NCBI RefSeq assembly: GCF_001613305.1
Contig: NZ_BDCC01000011.1
Span: 56,938-120,937, forward strand
DNA length: 64,000 bases
Reading direction: 5' to 3'
Source of the DNA: Nocardia vaccinii NBRC 15922
GTDB taxonomy: Bacteria; Actinomycetota; Actinomycetes; Mycobacteriales; Mycobacteriaceae
Below the pieces are notes generated by a model that ran no database searches, had not been told where the DNA came from, and saw nothing but the letters and a program-made list of their open reading frames with translations. Below, in pieces: positions 16,317 to 26,570 of the stretch (its first letter is position 1; every line of letters begins with the position of its first letter). A program made the translations under genes and the position numbers.

Positions 16317-17615
16317 CTACTGCTCGTCCTTGGCGCGCTGGGCGGCCTGCACCCGGCCCTCGTTGATCTCGGCCATCGCCTCGGGAATCTCGCTCGCGGT
16401 GAACTTGCCGCCGCGGCCGGTGGGCAGCCCGCCGAAGGAGTAGCTTTCGTCGAATGCCGGTGCGGCCAAGGGCTTGCGGCGCGACTCGACCTTCTCGATG
16501 ATCGGCTCGAGCCGCTTGGCCTTGGCCGCGACCTGCTTCTCGTCGCGCTCGATGAATTCGGGCAGTACGTGCTTGCCCATCAGTTCGATGGACTCCATGG
16601 TTCCCTCGTGGCTGCGCGGGTTCAGCAGCAGGATGATCTCGTCCACCCCGCTCTCCTCGTAGCCGCGCAGGAATTCGCGCACGGTGTCCGGCGAGCCGAT
16701 CGCACCGCGGCCAGGACCGTAGGCGAGGGTCTCGTCCTCCTTCACCGCGTCCAGGTAGCGGTCCCACACGCCGGTGCGGCCCGGGGTGTGCTGGCCGGTC
16801 ATGTAGTAGTGCATGATGCCGAACGAGAAGAACCCGCCGCCGACGCCCAGGCGCTGCAGGGCCTGCTCGTCGGTCGGGGCGACCATCATCGACAGATCGC
16901 CGCCGATGGCCAGGATGTTCGGGTTGAGCACCGGAATGGTGGGCTCGGCCTTGTCCTCGAACTCCTGGTAGTAGCCGCGCACGCGCTCGGCCAGCGGGCC
17001 GGGGCCGGTGTACGCGAAACTCAGTGCGCCGATACCCTTCTGGGCCGCCATCTGCACCGAGGAGGGCCGGGTGCAGGCCACCCACACCGGCGGGTGCGGG
17101 CTCTGGGCCGGCTTGGGGATCACGTTGCGGGCGGGCATCTCGATGTGGTTGCCCTTGAAGCCGGTGAACGGCTCCTCGAGCATGCAGCGGATGGCGACGT
17201 CGAGCGCCTCCTCCCACTGGCCGCGCTTGTCGGCGGGATCGATGTTGAATCCGCCGAGCTCACCCACCGAGGACGATTCGCCGGTGCCGAACTCGACGCG
17301 CCCGTTGGAGATCAGGTCCAGCGTCGAGACCCGCTCGGCGACGCGCGCCGGGTGATTGATCGCCGGCGGCATGTGCATGACGCCGAAGCCGAGCCGAATG
17401 TCCTTGGTGCGCTGGCTCGCCGCCGCCAGGAACATCTCGGGCGCGGTGGAGTGGCAATACTCCTCGAGGAAGTGGTGCTCGGTCAGCCAGACGGTGGAGA
17501 AACCGGCCTTGTCGGCGGCCTCCACCTCGTCCAGCCCGTCCTGGAACATCTGCCGCTCGTCGTCGGGAACCCACGGCCGCGGCAGGGCGAATTCGTAGAA
17601 CAGGGATATCTTCAT
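16317..17615 (-). CDS. LLM-class (luciferase-like) flavin-dependent monooxygenase
   Basis: A 432-residue TIM-barrel protein of the bacterial luciferase superfamily. Characteristic parts are FSTVWLTEHHF near the N-terminus, the barrel strand LGFGVMHMPPAINHPARVAE, GRVEFGTGESS, and PPVWVACTRPSS. Such enzymes use FMNH2 or F420 for hydroxylation, Baeyer-Villiger reaction or C-S/C-N cleavage. With an FMN reductase three genes downstream, FMNH2 is the likely cofactor. The ATG at 17615 overlaps the stop of the flavoprotein gene (ATGA). The C-terminal 60 residues form a charged extension not seen in all family members. Its position among KstD-like and extradiol enzymes suggests ring or side-chain oxygenation. 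Confidence 0.87.
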   Translation of the reverse strand: MKISLFYEFALPRPWVPDDERQMFQDGLDEVEAADKAGFSTVWLTEHHFLEEYCHSTAPEMFLAAASQRTKDIRLGFGVMHMPPAINHPARVAERVSTLDLISNGRVEFGTGESSSVGELGGFNIDPADKRGQWEEALDVAIRCMLEEPFTGFKGNHIEMPARNVIPKPAQSPHPPVWVACTRPSSVQMAAQKGIGALSFAYTGPGPLAERVRGYYQEFEDKAEPTIPVLNPNILAIGGDLSMMVAPTDEQALQRLGVGGGFFSFGIMHYYMTGQHTPGRTGVWDRYLDAVKEDETLAYGPGRGAIGSPDTVREFLRGYEESGVDEIILLLNPRSHEGTMESIELMGKHVLPEFIERDEKQVAAKAKRLEPIIEKVESRRKPLAAPAFDESYSFGGLPTGRGGKFTASEIPEAMAEINEGRVQAAQRAKDEQ

Positions 17616-19423
17616 TTACTTCCTCCATTGGAATCGGTGGTAGTCACCTGCGCCGAACCGTTGTCGTCGGCTCGGTCTCTCCCCGAAATGTGCTGGGCCG
17701 CTATGTATCCGAAGGTCATCGCGGGACCGATGGTGGCCCCGGCTCCGGCATAGCTGCGGCCCATCACCGCCGCGGTCGTGTTCCCGGTCGCGTACAGACC
17801 GGTCACGACCGTCCCGTCCGCCCGCAGCACCCGAGCGAACTCGTCGGTGCGCAGACCGCCGGAGGTGCCCAGATCGCCCGGGACCATCCGGAACGCGTAG
17901 TACGGCGGCTTGCCCAGCGGGTAGAGGTTGGGGTTGGGCAGCGTGGGGTCGCCGTAGTAGTTGTCGTAGACGCTGTCCCCGCGCTGGAAGTCGTCGTCGT
18001 GGCCCTTGCGCGCGAGTTCGTTGAAACGCTCGGCGGTAGCGGCCAATTGGTCCGCGGGCACGTCGATCTTCGCGGCGAGCTCGGCCCACGAGTTCGCTTG
18101 TTTCACCACGCCGGAGTCCAGCCACGCCTGCGGGATCTTCCAGCCGGTCGGCACCGGCGCGAACGGGACCTTCGGAATGGGCAGATGTCCGGCGACAACG
18201 TACCGGCGCCACGAGCGCGCGTCGGTGATCAGCCAGCTCGGGATGTGCGTGACGCCGGATCGCTGGCCCTCGATCATCGCGTGGCCGAAGTCCATATAGG
18301 GCGCGGCCTCGTTGATGTACCGCTTCCCCGCGCCGTTCACGATGAACTGCGCGGGCATCATCCGCTCGTTCAGCATGAATTGCATACGGCCGTCGGGCCA
18401 TTGGATGGACGGGAACCACCACGCCTCGTCCAGCAGATCGGTATCCGCGCCGACCTGCTGGCCCGCGCGAATCCCGTCGCCCATCGAGGCCGGATTGCCG
18501 AAACTCCAGTCCTGGTCGACTTCCGGGCACAATTCCTTGCGCCACACCATGTCGTGTTCGAAGCCGCCGGTGGCCAGGACCACCCCGCCCTCGGCTCGGA
18601 CGCGCAGTTGGCGCCCGTCCTTCTCGATGACCGCGCCGAGCACCTCACCGTCCGGGCCGGTGATCAGCGAGGTCATCGGGGAGTCGAGCCACAGCGGCAC
18701 TTCGTGTTCGCGCAGAGCCAGGCGCATCCGGGCGATCAGCGACTGGCCGATGGCGGCGATGCGGTCGCCGAACACCCGCGCGCGGAACATCCGCCACACC
18801 AGCTTGACCAGCACGGCCTTGCCCCGCCAGTTCTGCCGGACCTGATAGAACAGCCGAAGATCCTTGGGCCCCAGCCAGATTCCCTTCGGCGCCAGGGCCA
18901 GCGGGTGCAGTAGCTGTTCCTCGTCGGGGCCGAGCTCGCGCAGATCTATCGGCGGGACGTTGATGGTGCTGCCCTCACCCGACCCGCCGGGAAGTTCCGG
19001 GTAGTAGTCGGCATAGCCGGGCTTCCAGACGAATTCGAGCCAATCGCTGCTGCGCTCGAGGAAGGCCATCATCTCCGGCGCCCGCTGCACGTACGCCCGC
19101 AACCGTTCCTCGGTGACCAGGCCCTGGGTGATGGTGCGCAGATAGTCGACCACGCCCTCGGGGTCGGGACTGTAACCGTCCCGGACCTGCGCGGGGGCGT
19201 TCGGCACCCAGATGCCGCCGCCGGACAGTGCGGTGGATCCGCCGTAGTGCGCGGACTTCTCCACGATCAAGGTGCGCAGTCCCGCGTCCTGTGCGGCCAG
19301 GCCCGCGGTCATACCGCCGCCGCCGGAGCCCACCACCAGCACGTCGACGGTGTGGTCGAAGGCCTCATCCTGTTGTGCGGCACTGGTTTCCGGCTCACCG
19401 GCCGGGGTCGTCTCTGCTGTCAC
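17612..19423 (-). CDS. FAD-dependent dehydrogenase, 3-ketosteroid-delta1-dehydrogenase/fumarate-reductase type (A)
   Basis: A 603-residue flavoprotein. FAD site [31 protein letters not shown] after the first helix, [11 protein letters not shown] in the middle, and the C-terminal signature [21 protein letters not shown], which closely resembles the end of 3-oxosteroid 1-dehydrogenases ([14 protein letters not shown]). It should desaturate next to a ring ketone. A second, different member lies at 23010-24647. The GTG at 19423 follows GGAGG and overlaps the mhpB stop (GTGA). An N-terminal extension of about 25 polar residues precedes the FAD fold. The steroid-like ring substrate is an inference. 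Confidence 0.86.
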   Translation of the reverse strand: MTAETTPAGEPETSAAQQDEAFDHTVDVLVVGSGGGGMTAGLAAQDAGLRTLIVEKSAHYGGSTALSGGGIWVPNAPAQVRDGYSPDPEGVVDYLRTITQGLVTEERLRAYVQRAPEMMAFLERSSDWLEFVWKPGYADYYPELPGGSGEGSTINVPPIDLRELGPDEEQLLHPLALAPKGIWLGPKDLRLFYQVRQNWRGKAVLVKLVWRMFRARVFGDRIAAIGQSLIARMRLALREHEVPLWLDSPMTSLITGPDGEVLGAVIEKDGRQLRVRAEGGVVLATGGFEHDMVWRKELCPEVDQDWSFGNPASMGDGIRAGQQVGADTDLLDEAWWFPSIQWPDGRMQFMLNERMMPAQFIVNGAGKRYINEAAPYMDFGHAMIEGQRSGVTHIPSWLITDARSWRRYVVAGHLPIPKVPFAPVPTGWKIPQAWLDSGVVKQANSWAELAAKIDVPADQLAATAERFNELARKGHDDDFQRGDSVYDNYYGDPTLPNPNLYPLGKPPYYAFRMVPGDLGTSGGLRTDEFARVLRADGTVVTGLYATGNTTAAVMGRSYAGAGATIGPAMTFGYIAAQHISGRDRADDNGSAQVTTTDSNGGSK

Positions 19424-20391
19424 GGATGCCTCCTGCTGGTCGAATCGAGATCGCGCTGCGGCAGCGCGGTGCGCACGGCGAATCCGGCGATGAGCGCGGG
19501 GGCGGGCCGGTAGTAGCGCTCGATGGTCCGGTAGCGGCCCGCGCTCGCCAGCGCGCCGAAGGCGGCGACCCAGGTGCGCACCTCGTGCGCGGAATTGCCC
19601 GCCGCCTCGGTGATCCACGGATTGGACCAGTCGTCGAACTCGTCCAGTCGTCCGTCGTCGAGCGCGGCCAGCACCCGGCGGTCCCAGTCCGGGTTGAGTG
19701 CGCGCAACTGCCCGCTCCCGGAGGCGAATTCGCGCGCCACCGCGATCACCTGCTCCTGCCGCGCCGCGCGCTGCTGCCCGGACATGGTGCCGCCGTGCAG
19801 GATTCGGTCGCGCGCAGGACCGGTCGCGGTCGCCAGTGCGGGCATCGGCGGATCGTGGGACAACCCGCCCGAGCCCACCACGAGCACCCGTTTGCCGAGG
19901 CCTGCAAGATAATCGCCGACCGCCGCCCCCAGCGCGACGGCCCGGCGCAGCGGTCCGAGCGGTACCGCGACCGAATTGACGAAGATCGGGATCACCGGAC
20001 GCGCGGTGGCCGAACCCAGCAACCGCTGCAACGGCTGCACGGTGCCGTGGTCGACCTCCATCGTCATCGACATCGCGACGTCCACACCCGCGTCCAGCAC
20101 CGATTCGGCCAGCTCGCGGGCCAGATCCGCGGGCACGTCCAGCGGTCCGGAGTGGGTGCCGTAATCGCCGACGCCCGAGGCCGCCGCGCCGATGCAGAAC
20201 GGGGGCATGAGTTTGTAGAAGAACCCGTTGTAGTGATCCGGCGAGAACGCCACGACCAGTTCGGGATCGAATTCGCGGACGAACTCCGCGGCCCGGTCCA
20301 GGGCGGCGCCGATATCGTCGAGCAGTTCCCGGTCGGGTCCGGGCAGATCAAGTAGAGGGCTGTGCGAGACGCAGCACAGGGCCAGCGGCAT
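19420..20391 (-). CDS. mhpB: Class III extradiol ring-cleavage dioxygenase, MhpB type
   Basis: A 323-residue LigB-fold dioxygenase strongly resembling 2,3-dihydroxyphenylpropionate 1,2-dioxygenase. Shared signatures are [10 protein letters not shown] at the start, [57 protein letters not shown] and [13 protein letters not shown]. His115 and His179, the acid/base pair known in E. coli MhpB, occur at the same residue numbers; His10 and His53 fit the iron ligands. The reaction would be meta-cleavage of a catechol with a short acid side chain. GGAGGAGG lies before the ATG at 20391. It overlaps the mhpA-like gene by 44 bases, so the two are translated together. The exact side chain of the substrate is not proven. 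Confidence 0.93.
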   Translation of the reverse strand: MPLALCCVSHSPLLDLPGPDRELLDDIGAALDRAAEFVREFDPELVVAFSPDHYNGFFYKLMPPFCIGAAASGVGDYGTHSGPLDVPADLARELAESVLDAGVDVAMSMTMEVDHGTVQPLQRLLGSATARPVIPIFVNSVAVPLGPLRRAVALGAAVGDYLAGLGKRVLVVGSGGLSHDPPMPALATATGPARDRILHGGTMSGQQRAARQEQVIAVAREFASGSGQLRALNPDWDRRVLAALDDGRLDEFDDWSNPWITEAAGNSAHEVRTWVAAFGALASAGRYRTIERYYRPAPALIAGFAVRTALPQRDLDSTSRRHP

Positions 20392-22072
20392 CGTGTCCTC
20401 CTCCCGGAGCGACGGTGAGGGTGCGCAGTAGATCCGCGCTGAGTTCCGGCGCGAGCTGGGCGATGGTCGCTCCGGCGACGCAGCGATCCGGGCGCAGGAA
20501 CAACACCGAATCCTGTTGTCCGTCGAACCATTTCTTCAGCGCGCCGCCGCGATCGGCCAGCACCGTGACGTCCGGGTCGTCGTGCCCGCCCCAGTGCAGC
20601 TGGTTCACCGGCAGTATCTCGAAGAACCTGGCGCCCAATGCTTTCCACTGCTCGAATGCCGCGTCACCGAGGACGCGGCGCGGCGCGTTGTTCCAGCACA
20701 ACACCGCGAACCAGGGGCCGAGTACGTCGTCCAGCAGCGCGTTCGACTGCTCGCGGGTGTCCACCCGGGGCTGGATGAACAACGTGCCGACCGCGGATTT
20801 CGGTGTGCGCGACCAGGTGTGCACCACCGCGCCGCGTTCGTACTTCGGCATCGGCTTGAACCGCATGCCCAGCACGTAGCGCTTCACGGGCGGAACGGCG
20901 GCCGCCGCGCGCACCAGCACATCCCGCACCGCGGCGACCTTCCGGTCGGTCGGCGAGATGACCTTGCCGACCATCGTGGACAGATCGATCATCGCTCGCG
21001 CGTGTTTGCGGCGCTCGAGGTCGTAACTGTCCAGCAGGCCGTCGCCGGCCTTGCCGGTCACGACCGCGGCGAGTTTCCAGCCGAGATTGGCCGCATCGCG
21101 GATACCGCTGTTGTAGCCCTGCCCCTGCCATACCGGCATCAGGTGCGCGGCGTCACCGGCCAGGAACATGCGGCCTTTGCGGAACGAACCCGCGATCCGG
21201 GAGTGATGCGTGTAGACCCGCCGCCGGATGACCTCGAGCCGATCGGGGTGCGGGACGAACGGCGCGATCAGGCGCTGCGCGAAGGCGGGATCCTCGGCCA
21301 GCTCGTCGGGTTCGTCGTCGTGGATCATGAATTCGAAGCGCCGGATGCCGTGCGCGATCGATACCGACACATTCGGCCGGGCCGGATCGGCGGCCACCTC
21401 GAGATTGGGATGGCCCAGCGGATCGGTCGCCAGATCGACCACCAGCCAGCGGGTCGAGGAGGTGGTGCCCTCGAACGAGACGCCCATCTGCCGGCGCGTC
21501 GCGCTGCGCCCGCCGTCACAACCGACCAGATAGCGAGCGGTGACAGTGGAAGCGCCTGTGGCCGTGGCGAGTTCGACGCTGACCCGGTCACCCGAATCGG
21601 TCGCCGAACTCATCCCCGCACCCCAGAGCACCTCGACGTGCGGATACCGGGACAACCCGGCCAGCAGTTCGGCATCCACCAGCGGCTGCACGAAGCCGTT
21701 GCGCTTGGGCCAGCCGAATTGGGCGTCGGTGGGGGCGATCTCGGCGAGCAACCGGCGCCGGCCGTCGACGAATCGCATGAACTGATTCGGCGTGGTGTGC
21801 GGCAGGATCTGCTCGGTCAGGCCGATGGACTGGAAGGTGCGCAGCGATTCGTCGTCCAGGCCGACGCCGCGCGGATAATCGATCAGCGTGGGACGCTCCT
21901 CGACCACGCGGGTGCGCACCCCGTACATACCGAGGATGTTCGCCAGCGTCAGCCCGACCGGGCCCGCGCCCACCAGCAGCACGTCCACGTCGGTCGATGA
22001 CCCGGAATCGGATTCACCCGGGCCGAACCCGGCGTTCGCGGAATCGCCCGGGTCAGAACTACTCTGCGCCAT
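20348..22072 (-). CDS. mhpA: FAD-dependent aromatic hydroxylase, MhpA type
   Basis: A 574-residue single-component flavoprotein hydroxylase like 3-(3-hydroxyphenyl)propionate hydroxylase. FAD site [20 protein letters not shown] (Gly35-Gly40), the substrate-loop segment [21 protein letters not shown] motif [14 protein letters not shown], and the ribityl motif [20 protein letters not shown] near residue 305. It would ortho-hydroxylate a phenolic acid with NAD(P)H and O2 to give the catechol for the following mhpB product. The N-terminal 28 residues are an extra Ser/Gly-rich stretch. It begins 4 bases after the hydrolase gene ends. Together hydrolase, hydroxylase and dioxygenase form the core of a meta-cleavage pathway. 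Confidence 0.92.
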   Translation of the reverse strand: MAQSSSDPGDSANAGFGPGESDSGSSTDVDVLLVGAGPVGLTLANILGMYGVRTRVVEERPTLIDYPRGVGLDDESLRTFQSIGLTEQILPHTTPNQFMRFVDGRRRLLAEIAPTDAQFGWPKRNGFVQPLVDAELLAGLSRYPHVEVLWGAGMSSATDSGDRVSVELATATGASTVTARYLVGCDGGRSATRRQMGVSFEGTTSSTRWLVVDLATDPLGHPNLEVAADPARPNVSVSIAHGIRRFEFMIHDDEPDELAEDPAFAQRLIAPFVPHPDRLEVIRRRVYTHHSRIAGSFRKGRMFLAGDAAHLMPVWQGQGYNSGIRDAANLGWKLAAVVTGKAGDGLLDSYDLERRKHARAMIDLSTMVGKVISPTDRKVAAVRDVLVRAAAAVPPVKRYVLGMRFKPMPKYERGAVVHTWSRTPKSAVGTLFIQPRVDTREQSNALLDDVLGPWFAVLCWNNAPRRVLGDAAFEQWKALGARFFEILPVNQLHWGGHDDPDVTVLADRGGALKKWFDGQQDSVLFLRPDRCVAGATIAQLAPELSADLLRTLTVAPGGGHDAAGPVLRLAQPST

Positions 22073-22075
22073 GAG

Positions 22076-22939
22076 CTACCCGCCCAGCAGGAAATCGAGG
22101 TGCAGCGCGTTGAAACTCTTCGGATCCTCGTACTGCGGCCAGTGCCCGCAGTCGGGCAGCACCTCGAAGCGCGCACCCGGGATCATCGACGCGATGCGGC
22201 GTCCCTCGGTGACGTCGGCGGTGGGGTCGTCACTGGTCCACAGCACCAGCGTCGGTGCGGTGATCCGGCCGTAGTCCGCGGGGGACACCAGATTTCGCTG
22301 CCGGATCTCCGGATCCTGCAGCGCCATGATGTCTTTCATGGCCGCGACGAATCCGGGCTGGCGGTAGATGCGCTGACGGCTCGCGACGACGTCGTCGTAA
22401 TCCTTGGTCTTGTCGGCCATCAGCCAGCGGATCCGGGCCTGCACGGTCTCCCAGGTCGGATCGGAGACCGCGGCCATGGACAGGGTGATGATGCGTTTCA
22501 TCACCTCGGGATCGGCCTGCGATCCCCCGGCGGTGTTGAGCACCAACCGCTCGACCCGATCCGGATGATCGATCGCGGTGCGCGTGGCTACCCAGCCGCC
22601 GAGCGATTCACCGCTGATGCTCGCCCGCTCGACGCCGACCGCGTCCAGGAACGCGATCAGGTGTGCCACATAGTGTTTCACCTCGAGCGGGTGGCCGGGC
22701 CGGGCGGTGTAGCCGTGCCCGAGCATATCGATCACCCAGGTGGAGAAGTGCTCGGCATGCGCCTCGATGTTCCGGGAGTATGCCTCGACGTGTCCGCCGG
22801 ACCCGTGCAACAGCACCAGCGCCGGCTTGTCGCGGTCGCCCGCGTGCAGGTAGCGGGTGCGCACACCGCCGACGTCCAGATATCCCTGGGTGAACGCGAC
22901 GCCCTGGAGATCGCTCCAGATGCTCTCGTACTCCGACAA
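22076..22939 (-). CDS. Alpha/beta hydrolase of the meta-cleavage product hydrolase group (MhpC-like)
   Basis: A 287-residue alpha/beta hydrolase with oxyanion loop LVLLHGSGGHVEAY, nucleophile Ser112 in SGESLGG, acid Asp237 or Asp238 in LWTSDDPTAD, and His266 in DCGHWPQYE. The G-S-G-G-H loop and lid arrangement fit C-C hydrolases (MhpC, BphD, HsaD) acting on the ring-opened product of extradiol cleavage, which agrees with the adjacent mhpA- and mhpB-like genes. The start is a TTG at 22939 with GGAGG 8 bases upstream; no ATG or GTG lies between that site and the conserved region. The longer open frame upstream is a shadow of the flavoprotein gene. Confidence 0.85.
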   Translation of the reverse strand: MSEYESIWSDLQGVAFTQGYLDVGGVRTRYLHAGDRDKPALVLLHGSGGHVEAYSRNIEAHAEHFSTWVIDMLGHGYTARPGHPLEVKHYVAHLIAFLDAVGVERASISGESLGGWVATRTAIDHPDRVERLVLNTAGGSQADPEVMKRIITLSMAAVSDPTWETVQARIRWLMADKTKDYDDVVASRQRIYRQPGFVAAMKDIMALQDPEIRQRNLVSPADYGRITAPTLVLWTSDDPTADVTEGRRIASMIPGARFEVLPDCGHWPQYEDPKSFNALHLDFLLGG

Positions 22940-23009
22940 CTCGTAACCTCCGTGTTCCGGCCTGCCCGTCCCGGCGACTCGATCGGGGCGCGATAGATGT
23001 GTTCGCTGT

Positions 23010-24647
23010 TCAGACGTCCGCCGACGTCCCGGTCGCGGCGGTGTGACCGGCCCGGAAGCCCCACACCATGCCGGGGCCGATGGTTCCGCCCGCACCGCCG
23101 TAGGCCCGGCCGGTGACGCCTGCCATCGCATTGCCGACCGCGAACAGGCCCGGAATGACCCGGCCGTCCACGTGCAGCACCCGCCCGTCGCGATCGGTGC
23201 GCGGCCCGCCCTTGGTGCCCATCGCGCCGACCGTGATCGGCACCGCGTAGTAGGGCGCGCTATCGATCGGGCCGAGGGTGCGGCCCGCGGCGGTGGTCGC
23301 GTTCTCATCGCCCCACCAGCCGTCGTACGCGCTCGAGCCGCGGCCGAAATCGGGATCGGCGCCGGCGGCGACGTTGCGGTTCCAGGCCTCGACCGTCGAG
23401 GCCAGGCGCTGCGGATCGATGCCGGTCTTCGCGCCCAGTTCGTCGAAATCCTTCGACTCGCAGAACCATTCGGGCACCGCCTCGCCCGGGGCGACGCCCA
23501 GGAAGCCGTACCTGCGCAGGTGTTCGGCGTCGAACACGATCCAGCCCGGATCGTTGACGTACCCGCCCTTGGGATCGAGGTAGTGGAACGCACCGGCCAT
23601 CGAGTTGTACTCCGACGCCTCGTTCACGAACCGCCGTCCGGAGCGGTTGACCATGATGCTGCGCGGGCGGGTGCGCTCGAGACGCACACTGCGGCTGCGC
23701 GGTTTGCCCTCGATCGTGTCGCCGGGGATCTGCACCACCGGCACCCACCACGCCTCACTCATCGTGCCCAGATCCGCGCCGTGCGCCATCGCCATGCGCA
23801 GGCCGTCGCCGGTGTTGTTGGGCGGGGAGACGGGGCCGGACATCGGGCCGCGCAGATAGGCGCGGACCAGTCCGGGGTCCCATTCGAAACCACCGGTCGC
23901 GAGCACCACGCCCTTGCGGGCCCGCAGGACCGACTCGCCCTCGGGTGTTTCGAACCGCACGCCGGTGATCGTCCGCCCTTCCGAAAGCAGTTCCACCGCA
24001 CGGGCTTTCGTGCGCGGCACGATTCCGGCCTCGAGCACGCCGAAAAGCAGTCCGGCGACCAGCGCGGCCCCGGCGACGACCAGATCCGTGGACTCGGTAT
24101 CGATTCCGGCGTGCAGCCGCGCCCGGGTCTCCGCGTCGAAGCCGACGTTGCTCCAATCCTCCGGGAAGGCGGTGATCCGATCGCGCCACTCCCCCAGCCG
24201 GGACCGGTCGAAGGCGACCGGACTCAGCGAACGCCCGCCGCCGGGCCGCCCGCCGGGCAGTTCGGGCTTGTAATCCGGGAAGCCGTCGGCGATCTCGAAA
24301 CGCAGACCGCTGTGCTTCTCGACGAATTCGACCATCCGCGCGCCGGTGCGCACGAAGGTCTCCACCAACTCGTCGTCCATCGAATTCAGCGACTGGGCGT
24401 GCAGATAGCGCAGTGCGTCCTCGACGCTCAACGGCCCGTCCGGAGATCGGTCGTGTGCCGGAATCCACGCGATGCCGCCGGACACCGCACTGGTTCCCCC
24501 GACGGTCGCGGCCTTCTCCACGATCGCCACCGAGGCGCCGCGGGCCGCGGCGGTCAGCGCCGCGGTCAGGCCGGACGCACCACTGCCCAGTACGACGACG
24601 TCGACCTCGGATTCGGATGTGTCGGCGTCGATTGCACGGCTAGCCAT
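23010..24647 (-). CDS. FAD-dependent dehydrogenase, 3-ketosteroid-delta1-dehydrogenase/fumarate-reductase type (B)
   Basis: A 545-residue flavoprotein related to the protein at 17612-19423 but clearly diverged from it. FAD site [47 protein letters not shown] and the terminal signature GRAYGGAGGTIGPGMVWGFRAG. This signature is a variant of the 3-oxosteroid dehydrogenase end, where Gly-Tyr of the family is Gly-Phe here. It should introduce a double bond into a cyclic ketone or act on an unsaturated intermediate. A copy of the shared operator lies at 24670-24684, 23 bases before the ATG, so it may have its own promoter inside the long operon, which otherwise starts at the acyl-CoA synthetase. 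Confidence 0.86.
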   Translation of the reverse strand: MASRAIDADTSESEVDVVVLGSGASGLTAALTAAARGASVAIVEKAATVGGTSAVSGGIAWIPAHDRSPDGPLSVEDALRYLHAQSLNSMDDELVETFVRTGARMVEFVEKHSGLRFEIADGFPDYKPELPGGRPGGGRSLSPVAFDRSRLGEWRDRITAFPEDWSNVGFDAETRARLHAGIDTESTDLVVAGAALVAGLLFGVLEAGIVPRTKARAVELLSEGRTITGVRFETPEGESVLRARKGVVLATGGFEWDPGLVRAYLRGPMSGPVSPPNNTGDGLRMAMAHGADLGTMSEAWWVPVVQIPGDTIEGKPRSRSVRLERTRPRSIMVNRSGRRFVNEASEYNSMAGAFHYLDPKGGYVNDPGWIVFDAEHLRRYGFLGVAPGEAVPEWFCESKDFDELGAKTGIDPQRLASTVEAWNRNVAAGADPDFGRGSSAYDGWWGDENATTAAGRTLGPIDSAPYYAVPITVGAMGTKGGPRTDRDGRVLHVDGRVIPGLFAVGNAMAGVTGRAYGGAGGTIGPGMVWGFRAGHTAATGTSADV

Positions 24648-24669
24648 GAGACCTCCATTTGCGAATGTG

Positions 24670-24684
24670 AAGAATCATATTCTC
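24670..24684. promoter_or_regulatory. Shared operator, copy 2
   Basis: AAGAAT CAT ATTCTC, one mismatch from the dyad GAGARTNNNRTTCTC, followed by GTCAG, a flank also present at the copies at 26270 and 48516. It lies in the 38-base gap between the acyl-CoA synthetase stop and the start of flavoprotein B. Confidence 0.65.
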
Positions 24685-24685
24685 G

Positions 24686-26221
24686 TCAGTTGGATGTGGC
24701 AATCTGCTGCCGGATCAGCTGTTTGCGCACCTTGCCGCTCGGGGTCCGGGGATAGTCCGCGACCTCGAACAACCGCTCGGGCCACTTCTGTCGCGCGATG
24801 CCGGCGGCCTGGAAATGCCTGCGTACGGTCTCCACCGAGGGCAGGACGTGTCCGGGCCGGATCCGCAGCACCGCGCCGACGGTCTCGCCGAGGCGCCGAT
24901 CCGGGACGGCCACCACGACCGCCTCGGCCACCGCGGGCATCGCGGCCAGCACCTCCTCCACCTCCACCGCGCTGACGTTCTCGCCGCCGCGGATGATGAC
25001 GTCGGATTTGCGATCGGTGATCGTCAGATGACCGTCCGGGTGCAGGACGCCGATATCGCCGGTGTGGTACCAGCCGTCGGCGTCGAACACCTGCCCGGTC
25101 AGCTCCCGATCGGTGTAGCCCAGGCACAGATCCGGTCCGCGACTGAGGATTTCGCCGTCGTCGGCCAGGCGGATCTCCACCCCCGGCAGCGGCCGCCCGT
25201 CGGTGCACAGCCGCTCGAATTCGGGTGCGGTGTAACGGGATGCGGTGATCGAGGGATGTTCGGTGCTGCCGTAGGCGCGGAAGGCGATCAGCCCGAGATC
25301 GGCGATCCGGCGCGTGACCGCCGCCGGGACCGCCGAACCACCCAGGCCGACGTACCGGACGTGCTCGAGATGGGCGGGCGTGAAGTCCGGATGATCGAGC
25401 AGACTGGTCACGAAATAGGGCGGGCCGCCGCCGACCGACAGGCCGTATTCACTCATCAACGCCAGCGCGTTACCCGGTTCCCACACATCCAGTAGATGAA
25501 TCGCCTTGCCGCTCAACACCGGCAGCAGGAATGCGCCGAGCATGCCGATGAAATGGCCCACCGGCGTCGCGGTGAGCTGATCCCCCTCGTCGAGGGCGTT
25601 CTGCTCGGCCAATTGTCTTGCCTCACAACCCAATGTCTGATGGCTGTGCAGCACACCCTTGGGCGCGCTGGTGGTTCCGGAGGTGAAGGCGATCAGCGCC
25701 GGGCCCGCGGGATCCACGGCGATCGTGCCGCTCATCGGCTCGTCGGCCAGCAGCGCGTCGAAATCCCGTCCGACCACGCCCACCACCGGAACCTCGGCGG
25801 CCGAACCGCGATCGAAAACGCGCGCGCCGAATCGCTCCGCGGTGAGGTATGCCGCCGGACGAACCGTGGTCAGGATGTGCGCGACCTCGCGATCGCCGTA
25901 GAAGTGCACGATCGGCACCACCACCGCGCCGAGAAAGGATGCGGCCCAGAAGGTCGCGGCGGCCTCCATCCAGTTGGGCAACTGGAATGCGACCGCATCG
26001 CCGGGTCCGACGCCACGGGCGCGCAGTCCGGCCGCGAGCCGCCGCGCGGTGTGCTCGACCTCGGCCAGCGTGCCCGACCACGGCCTGGCCTGGGAATGCA
26101 CCCGGAATTCGGCCTCGGGCGCGGCGGCCAGGCCGCGGCTCAACAAATCGCCGAGCGTCTCGGGCCGCCACCACCCCGCGTGCTCGTAGCGGCGTCTCAG
26201 TTCCTCGGGGATGGTTCGCAT
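24686..26221 (-). CDS. Acyl-CoA synthetase / AMP-dependent acid:CoA ligase
   Basis: A 511-residue ANL-superfamily ligase. P-loop FTSGTTSAPKGVLHS, the A5 motif YGSTEHPS, the hinge motif YHTGDIGVLHPDGHLTITDR, GGENVSAVEVEE, and the catalytic lysine near residue 499 in RTPSGKVRKQ are all present. It activates a carboxylic acid to its CoA thioester. It is the first gene of the long minus-strand operon and has the best copy of the shared operator 49 bases before its ATG, so it probably activates the imported substrate or a carboxylated intermediate. The length is typical of cyclohexanecarboxylate- or medium-chain-acyl-type ligases; specificity cannot be read. Confidence 0.9.
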   Translation of the reverse strand: MRTIPEELRRRYEHAGWWRPETLGDLLSRGLAAAPEAEFRVHSQARPWSGTLAEVEHTARRLAAGLRARGVGPGDAVAFQLPNWMEAAATFWAASFLGAVVVPIVHFYGDREVAHILTTVRPAAYLTAERFGARVFDRGSAAEVPVVGVVGRDFDALLADEPMSGTIAVDPAGPALIAFTSGTTSAPKGVLHSHQTLGCEARQLAEQNALDEGDQLTATPVGHFIGMLGAFLLPVLSGKAIHLLDVWEPGNALALMSEYGLSVGGGPPYFVTSLLDHPDFTPAHLEHVRYVGLGGSAVPAAVTRRIADLGLIAFRAYGSTEHPSITASRYTAPEFERLCTDGRPLPGVEIRLADDGEILSRGPDLCLGYTDRELTGQVFDADGWYHTGDIGVLHPDGHLTITDRKSDVIIRGGENVSAVEVEEVLAAMPAVAEAVVVAVPDRRLGETVGAVLRIRPGHVLPSVETVRRHFQAAGIARQKWPERLFEVADYPRTPSGKVRKQLIRQQIATSN

Positions 26222-26269
26222 TCAGCTCTCTCTCGATCGGCCGTCGGAGGCCTGCGCTTCGATGTAGAC

Positions 26270-26284
26270 GAGAATAACGTTCTC
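26270..26284. promoter_or_regulatory. Shared operator, copy 3 (strongest)
   Basis: GAGAAT AAC GTTCTC inside a longer dyad: arms GACGAGAA and TTCTCGTC are perfect over 8 bp (26267-26287). It lies 49 bases before the acyl-CoA synthetase ATG, a position fitting repression of the long catabolic operon. Confidence 0.75.
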
Positions 26285-26414
26285 GTCAGATGCAAAGGTC
26301 ACTTTCGCATAAAATGCCCGGAAATCCCACGAAACAGCGGCGCTTCGCCCTGAAAATCTCCCCCGGATCACGTCGCCGACCGCCAACCTCGGGACCTTGC
26401 GGCAACTTCGGCGC

Positions 26415-26429
26415 GAGAGTAGTGTTCTC
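26415..26429. promoter_or_regulatory. Shared operator, copy 4
   Basis: GAGAGT AGT GTTCTC, matching the dyad at all conserved positions; the preceding GGCGC is shared with the copy at 36906. It lies 142 bases before the GTG of the SDR at 26571, upstream of the plus-strand operon. Confidence 0.7.
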
Positions 26430-26570
26430 TTTCACCGCAAGGAAAATTCTTCTATGGCGAGATCATGAAGCGGGCCGATGTCGCGTGCATCGGCCGCTGC
26501 GGCAACCAGCGGGGACGGGTGATCCGTCGCGGCGGCAGCGCCACCCGGGGAAAGAGATTGGAAGTCAGCT

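Larger units (their letters stand above)
26222..26570. promoter_or_regulatory. Divergent promoter region with two shared operators
   Basis: A 349-base gap between the acyl-CoA synthetase operon (minus) and the SDR/P450/amidohydrolase operon (plus). It contains one operator copy close to each start (26270 and 26415). A short ATG frame at 26454 is too small and AT-rich to be called a gene. No other structure is evident. Confidence 0.6.

Noticed and set aside
22940..23593. Long N-terminal extension of the MhpC-like hydrolase frame
   Set aside because: It overlaps the C-terminal part of flavoprotein B antiparallel-free in another frame; a TTG with a strong ribosome site gives the natural start at 22939.
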